From assembly GCF_000346465.2 (NCBI RefSeq), contig NC_034013.1:17109624-17173623 (forward strand): a stretch of 64,000 nucleotides of DNA. The letters run 5' to 3'. The translations under genes and the position numbers were made by a program. Each line of letters opens with the position of its first letter. The stretch's first letter is position 1. The notes beneath the pieces were generated by a model. It had not been told where the DNA came from. It saw only the letters and a list, made by a program, of their open reading frames with translations, and did no database searches. Source of the stretch: Prunus persica. Lineage: Eukaryota; Streptophyta; Magnoliopsida; Rosales; Rosaceae. Of this stretch, positions 59,801-64,000 are shown one piece after another.

Positions 59801-61126
59801 TCGAAACCCATATTCATAAGGCTTCATTGTTGGGTATAGCTTTGCATAAGTTGCAAGAAATCCTAGCGACCAAATAACATGTCATGAAAATAAAAACAAA
59901 ACAAAACACAAAATTAGCAATTAGCATACGTTGAGCTTTCCAGTGACGTGCCAAAAAAAGTATATTGATTGCAAATTCAGACCTATGATAAAGATACTAG
60001 CGAAAATAACAGCTTCTTCCCACTCTCCAGCTAGCCCACATAAGTGCGCCATACCCAAAGCAAGGCCTCCAGCAGAAAATGTACCTAACCCACGGTTAAA
60101 TCCTTTGCTCAGAGTCGCTCCTGCAGAAGAACATAGCCACTGAATATAAGAAAGTAAAACAGACATAGGCATGCTCATGTTGGAAGGCAACAGACTACAC
60201 TGGAAAGAAAAAAAATTGCACTTTGAACTATGAACTAATTCAAGTTGAAGGCCCAGCCTATTAAAACAAAAGAAAGAAGATGGATTTAGTTAATTTAAAA
60301 CAATTTGAATAAACAAAAAGACGTCGGATGATTAAAAATATTCATTCTTGTACAATAATAGCTTATCGTGAATAAACAAAAACACTTTAGTTTCACTTCA
60401 TAATTGTAATCATGAGCTCCATGCTTTTCCCAATTCCCTTCAGTGATTACACTGTCAAGCGTTCGACTTTATAACATACTGAACGTGAAAGTTGGTTTCT
60501 TTTCATGTGAACTACTAATGCCAATAATAGTAACAAACAAAAATTAAATCTAAAAACAAAGACCCCCAATTTTGCACCCAAAAAAAAAAAAAACAGTAAA
60601 ATGCAACAAAACAAGAAACAACTATTTCTTCTACCCAGAGACGCCCAAAACCATAGGCACACGTGCAAACTGATGAACACCCAGATGATGAAATGACTAA
60701 AATAAAGCCAAAATCAAAATGAATGGAGCCAAATAGAAAAATACAATTACCTATGCTAAACTCAAATACTACCACAACAGTGAGGATGGCCCAGACCGAG
60801 TAACGACTGAGCTGCTTGAAAGGCTCTTTGAGGAAAATCAGCAACGAAATGATCATCAAGGCCAGACCCATCTTGGCCGCGAATACGATCTTTCTCGGAT
60901 CGGATTGACCCATCCGAATTGCCCGGTTAGAAACATTTTGTACAGTCCTGCACCAGCTCACAATTCTATCGGAAACTGATCGAAAAGTGCAGCAGCGAGG
61001 AGACCCATATGGCTCTTGTTCCTCGATGTGGACGAATCCCAGCTCGGAGTACCCCTTCTGGGTTGAGAGCAACCTCTCTCTTTTCTCTTGGAAATTGTAC
61101 TTGAAAGAACCCAACTTTGCTGCCAT
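56843..61126 (-). CDS. Aluminum-activated malate transporter, ALMT9-like
   Basis: Six exons, 60751-61126, 59983-60120, 59593-59862, 59337-59473, 59093-59239 and 56843-57565, total 1791 bp (596 aa), the usual size for this clade. The start is [20 protein letters not shown]. The membrane half shows [56 protein letters not shown] and [21 protein letters not shown], giving about six membrane spans. The WEP motif (FAIWEPPHG) follows, then a long cytosolic tail ([19 protein letters not shown]). ALMT9-type proteins are vacuolar anion channels passing malate and chloride, gated by cytosolic malate, and act in guard cells and fruit or leaf vacuoles. The clade assignment rests on overall resemblance; a relative such as ALMT4 or ALMT12 is less likely. 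No lesion seen. Confidence 0.93.
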
Positions 61127-62091
61127 TTTTTCAAGAGAACAGAAGAAAACAGAGGGAATAATGGAAGTCTTGTAATACAACAAAGGGTGTGAGAGAGCTA
61201 GAGTTAGAAATTCTCGCCCTTTATTTGTGGTGATACTGTTTTTGGGGGGATTAGAGCCTTGAGAGTGAGAGACAATGTTTTGGTTTGGAGTGGATCACAG
61301 TAAAACAACTATAAAGAAAGAGTCTTTTTGTGGTTTGTAGCTTGCCAAATTATTATTTTGGTCTGATGTCATGGAACTAGATTGAAGAGTAGGAGATAGG
61401 TTAAATAAATCAGGTACAGAAATTGTAAGAAAGTTTCACGGTTTCAGTTTTCAGTTTTGTGACGGGGTAGACGCAGCGCCGTTACTTTATCCAGATACGA
61501 CTTTATCATTGGGAAGAGTTGCGTAATGATGTAGTAGCCCCTCAACAAACTAGGAGATTTTTTCTTCTTTTTTTATTTTTTATAATTGAAATTTTTAATT
61601 GTACGCCACTCAAATTTAGTAAGAAAGAAAAGCTGTGTAAAAAGAGAGTGTTTTATTGTTCATAAACAATCAAATCATTCGAGGCTTCTAGTTCGAGTGA
61701 TTAATCTTATGTCCGAGATTCTGTGTTTAAATTATTTATCTCTAACATTGCTTGTGTTTAAAATTAGAAAAAACAAAAGAAACCAACAACAGCTAGATCA
61801 GTCCGTCTCTAACATGCTTGGCTTGCCTATTTTCTTCGCAATATGACTGACAATCAACTTGACCAACCAGTTTGCACCATCTGCAGGCTTCTCTCTGCCC
61901 TCCATAATTTCTGTTTTTATGGCTTCATAATGAAATCGTCATCATGTGCACACAGCCGACTCCTTTGAATTATTAGCACGTATGGGAACATAGTATTAAA
62001 AAAAGTCCCACTTGATATGCACTTAACTTGAAGCGAAAATCTTGCTAAAATTAAAGAAGAAGCTTTACATCACACATGCATACAAGTGGTT
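61127..62091. other. Intergenic, ALMT promoter side
   Basis: The first 100 bp or so are the ALMT leader and promoter. No gene or transposon identified in the rest. Confidence 0.5.
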
Positions 62092-62596
62092 TCAACTTTG
62101 GTTGGGGTATGATATGGGATTATTCCAAGAAGTGATCAAGGGCGTCTGCTGCTGATCTTGGTTTTCTTCATCATTGGTGTTACTATTGTTGCTGATAAGT
62201 TCTTGTATGTCCAGTATCTCAACTCTGCGATTTGTCTTCTTCCTTATCTTGATCGCTACGTCCTGTGGGATAAATCTGCCAAACACGCTCACCCTGCACT
62301 CCTTCTTCTCTATCAAATGTGTCTCCAACTCTATACATGTGTATATATATAATCATTAGTTAAGAAGCAACATATATATACTTGTGTATGAGAAAATTAA
62401 GATACTTTTATCACACCTCGCATATCAAGAAGAGCTCTCCTTACTTTTCTGTAGCAACCATTGCAGTCAATATTGATTCTCATCAGCATGTAGCAGAACT
62501 GAACGTGATCAAATATTTGTATCAGATCATGCAGATATCAGAGACTGAAATAATATTGGACATTGTTATTCAATTTGAGCATACCTTGTCTGTCAT
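62092..62596 (-). CDS. HMA-domain metallochaperone-like protein
   Basis: Three exons, 62585-62596, 62417-62498 and 62092-62330, total 333 bp (110 aa). Frame is continuous across canonical GT-AG introns. The protein has one heavy-metal-associated fold: MRINIDCNGCYRKVRRALL carries the CxxC metal site (CNGC), followed by CRVSVFGRFIPQDVAIKI and RRVEILDIQEL. A Gln/Asn-rich tail follows and ends NQS without a CaaX box, so this is not an isoprenylated HIPP in the strict sense. The first exon would be only 12 bp (MTDK); translation could instead begin at a Met in exon 2. Likely a cytosolic copper or zinc binding protein, by family. Confidence 0.75.
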
Positions 62597-63439
62597 GAAA
62601 TGGTGATCAGAGAGAGATGTATTGCAATTGTTGCTTCAGAATCCAAAATTGGTCGAATGGACAACAACAGAAGGTTGATATTAAATGCCAATAATGCAAT
62701 GGAATAATATAGAAAGCGAAAAAGGATCGATCGAGTATCATGAGCTGGTTATATATAATTCTGTTGATTCATGGAGTTCTGTCATCTTGGAATCTGATTC
62801 TTCCCATGCAAAGATATATATGTATAGGTTGGCAATGTGGTTAGTTTTTCTCTTTATTCTTGACTTCTTTGCATTCTTTTGTGTTTCTCAAATGCACTAA
62901 GCTAACTAGAGCATCACTTTCTTGCTTCCAGAGGGGCCTATGCCGACACAAAGGCATCACTTTTTCTCAACACCTTTTCCAACTGTCAATTAATGCCTTA
63001 ATCTGGGTGAAATGCAAAGTTTATTTGACTCCAATATTAGGAATTTCTTTTTGGGATTCCAAAATTCTCTCTTTTCTCTTTTTTTATTTCTCTGGTCTGC
63101 ATATCTGTCTGCAATCGAGTGATTAATGATATATAAACTAATCTGCCTTTGGAAATAAGGAAAGGCCAATGTAGGAAATGGCGACCAGGAAACACTCACC
63201 AATTACTTGTTTTATAAGACAACCAATAACTGCTTTATTCAATGTACTGGAACTTAGACATATGATTAAAAGTTCCCAGGCTGCTTGCAGCAGGAACTAT
63301 GAACCACATCTATTATTATAGTACAAAATAACTGTAAGCTTAGTGATCATGGCTTGAGGGTTTACTTATATTATACACACAAAGAAAACATAAAAACTCA
63401 GGTATTTTTACATGGATGAATTCATTATAAAAAGGATTT
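62597..63439. other. Intergenic between two HMA genes
   Basis: 5' flank of one HMA gene and 3' flank of the other. No further coding signal. Confidence 0.5.
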
Positions 63440-64000
63440 TCAAGAGCAATCACAACGGATAGAAAATCTTGCAATCCTTGAAGCTTTGTGAGACACATTT
63501 CTTAGAGATCCTTTATGGACTGATTTACGAGTGAGCGTTACCTTCTTATCCAGAAGATGTAGACTCCATATCTGCAAAAATGCAGAACCCACATCAACAA
63601 ATTATACGTAATTGGTCATGTATAATTGAAAGTTTGGTACCCGCGATAAGCTTCCATAAATTATCGTTCTCACATATGATGGATGTTACATAACCAGGAA
63701 CTTCAACCGGGTAATGGCTCCATAGAAGGCTTTAAAGAACTCTCTTACCATCAACATCTGAAATCACCTGGGAAGTCCTCTTTGGCACTTGCCGCATCCT
63801 AAATCAGCAGCTATAACCACTTCCGGAATCTGCTTAATAAAATTATAATCAAGCATGAACTGCGAACCGACATCAATTAACTATACATAATGTGTTTGAA
63901 AATAGTAAGACAGAGGGAACCAACCAGAGGCACCTCTAAGGTTGTAGCAGAAGCAGAGCTGGTTCGAGGAAGTAGCCACCTATTACTGCCCTTGTGAGTT
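63440..64000 (-). pseudogene. HMA-domain gene, partial at window edge, probably broken
   Basis: Three exon-like blocks: 63925-64000 (ends ATTLEVPL), 63749-63829 (IPEVVIAADLGCGKC, with the CxxC site CGKC) and 63440-63571 (ends LLDKKVTLTRKSVHKG and a stop). The blocks are linked by canonical splice sites in phase 0. In the middle block the frame runs CQRGLPR then TGA. Inserting a single base after TGCCAA would restore KRTSQVISDVD, the expected helix of HMA proteins. The last block also appears to have lost a few codons after MEST. The gene continues beyond the right edge, so its start is unseen. An alternative is an unusual splice I missed. Confidence 0.55.

Overview
The window is nuclear DNA of a flowering plant. 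Genes are split by GT-AG introns, intergenic DNA is AT-rich with microsatellites and small non-autonomous transposons, and the housekeeping genes (SCD1, COPI alpha, PP2A-A, ALMT) match eudicot proteins closely. A CYP736A-like P450 cluster makes a woody eudicot, perhaps Rosaceae, plausible; that placement is a guess from memory, not a test.

Layout. (1) 0.4-12.5 kb: a tandem cluster of DUF2828/vWA-like genes on the minus strand. Only copy B (6224-8317) is open from end to end. Copy A (386-2395) has one in-frame stop, copy C (9573-11614) is riddled with lesions, and two remnants (4786-4992 and 12147-12539) are internally deleted. An array of short GC-cored palindromes lies inside the cluster at 3629-3862, a MITE at 9057-9531 and a small Helitron-like element at 12644-12930. 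(2) 13.7-19.6 kb: three PLAC8/cell-number-regulator genes with the same four-exon plan. Two carry very long Pro/Gln or Pro/His-rich N-termini and have lost cysteines of the signature motif. (3) 20.2-30.9 kb: a many-exon gene for the DENN-WD40 protein SCD1. (4) 32.1-40.9 kb: three CYP736A-like P450 copies. The first is intact, the second keeps only exon 1, the third is frameshifted. A hAT-type MITE with a clean 8-bp target duplication sits in the first intron of copy 1, and two MITEs lie almost back to back between copies 2 and 3. (5) 42.6-47.3 kb: coatomer alpha subunit, three coding exons, 1218 aa. (6) 49.0-55.1 kb: PP2A scaffolding A subunit, 12 coding exons, 587 aa, with a GC-AG intron, a 1.5-kb TIR element and a near-perfect 36-bp hairpin in its introns. 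(7) 56.8-61.1 kb: an ALMT9-like vacuolar anion channel, 596 aa. (8) 62.1-64.0 kb: two heavy-metal-associated (HMA) domain genes, the second partial at the window edge and apparently broken.

The genes do not form a pathway. Five single-copy housekeeping or membrane-traffic genes (SCD1, COPA, PP2AA, ALMT, HMA) are interspersed with three family clusters (DUF2828, PLAC8, CYP736A) that show birth and decay by tandem duplication, with small DNA transposons concentrated in and between the decaying copies. The most unusual signals are the palindrome array, the PP2A intronic hairpin, and the low-complexity expansions in the PLAC8 and DUF2828 proteins. Splice sites for the PLAC8, P450, COPA, PP2AA, ALMT and HMA genes were placed by eye from GT/AG sites and reading-frame continuity, and each summed coding length of the intact genes is a multiple of three.
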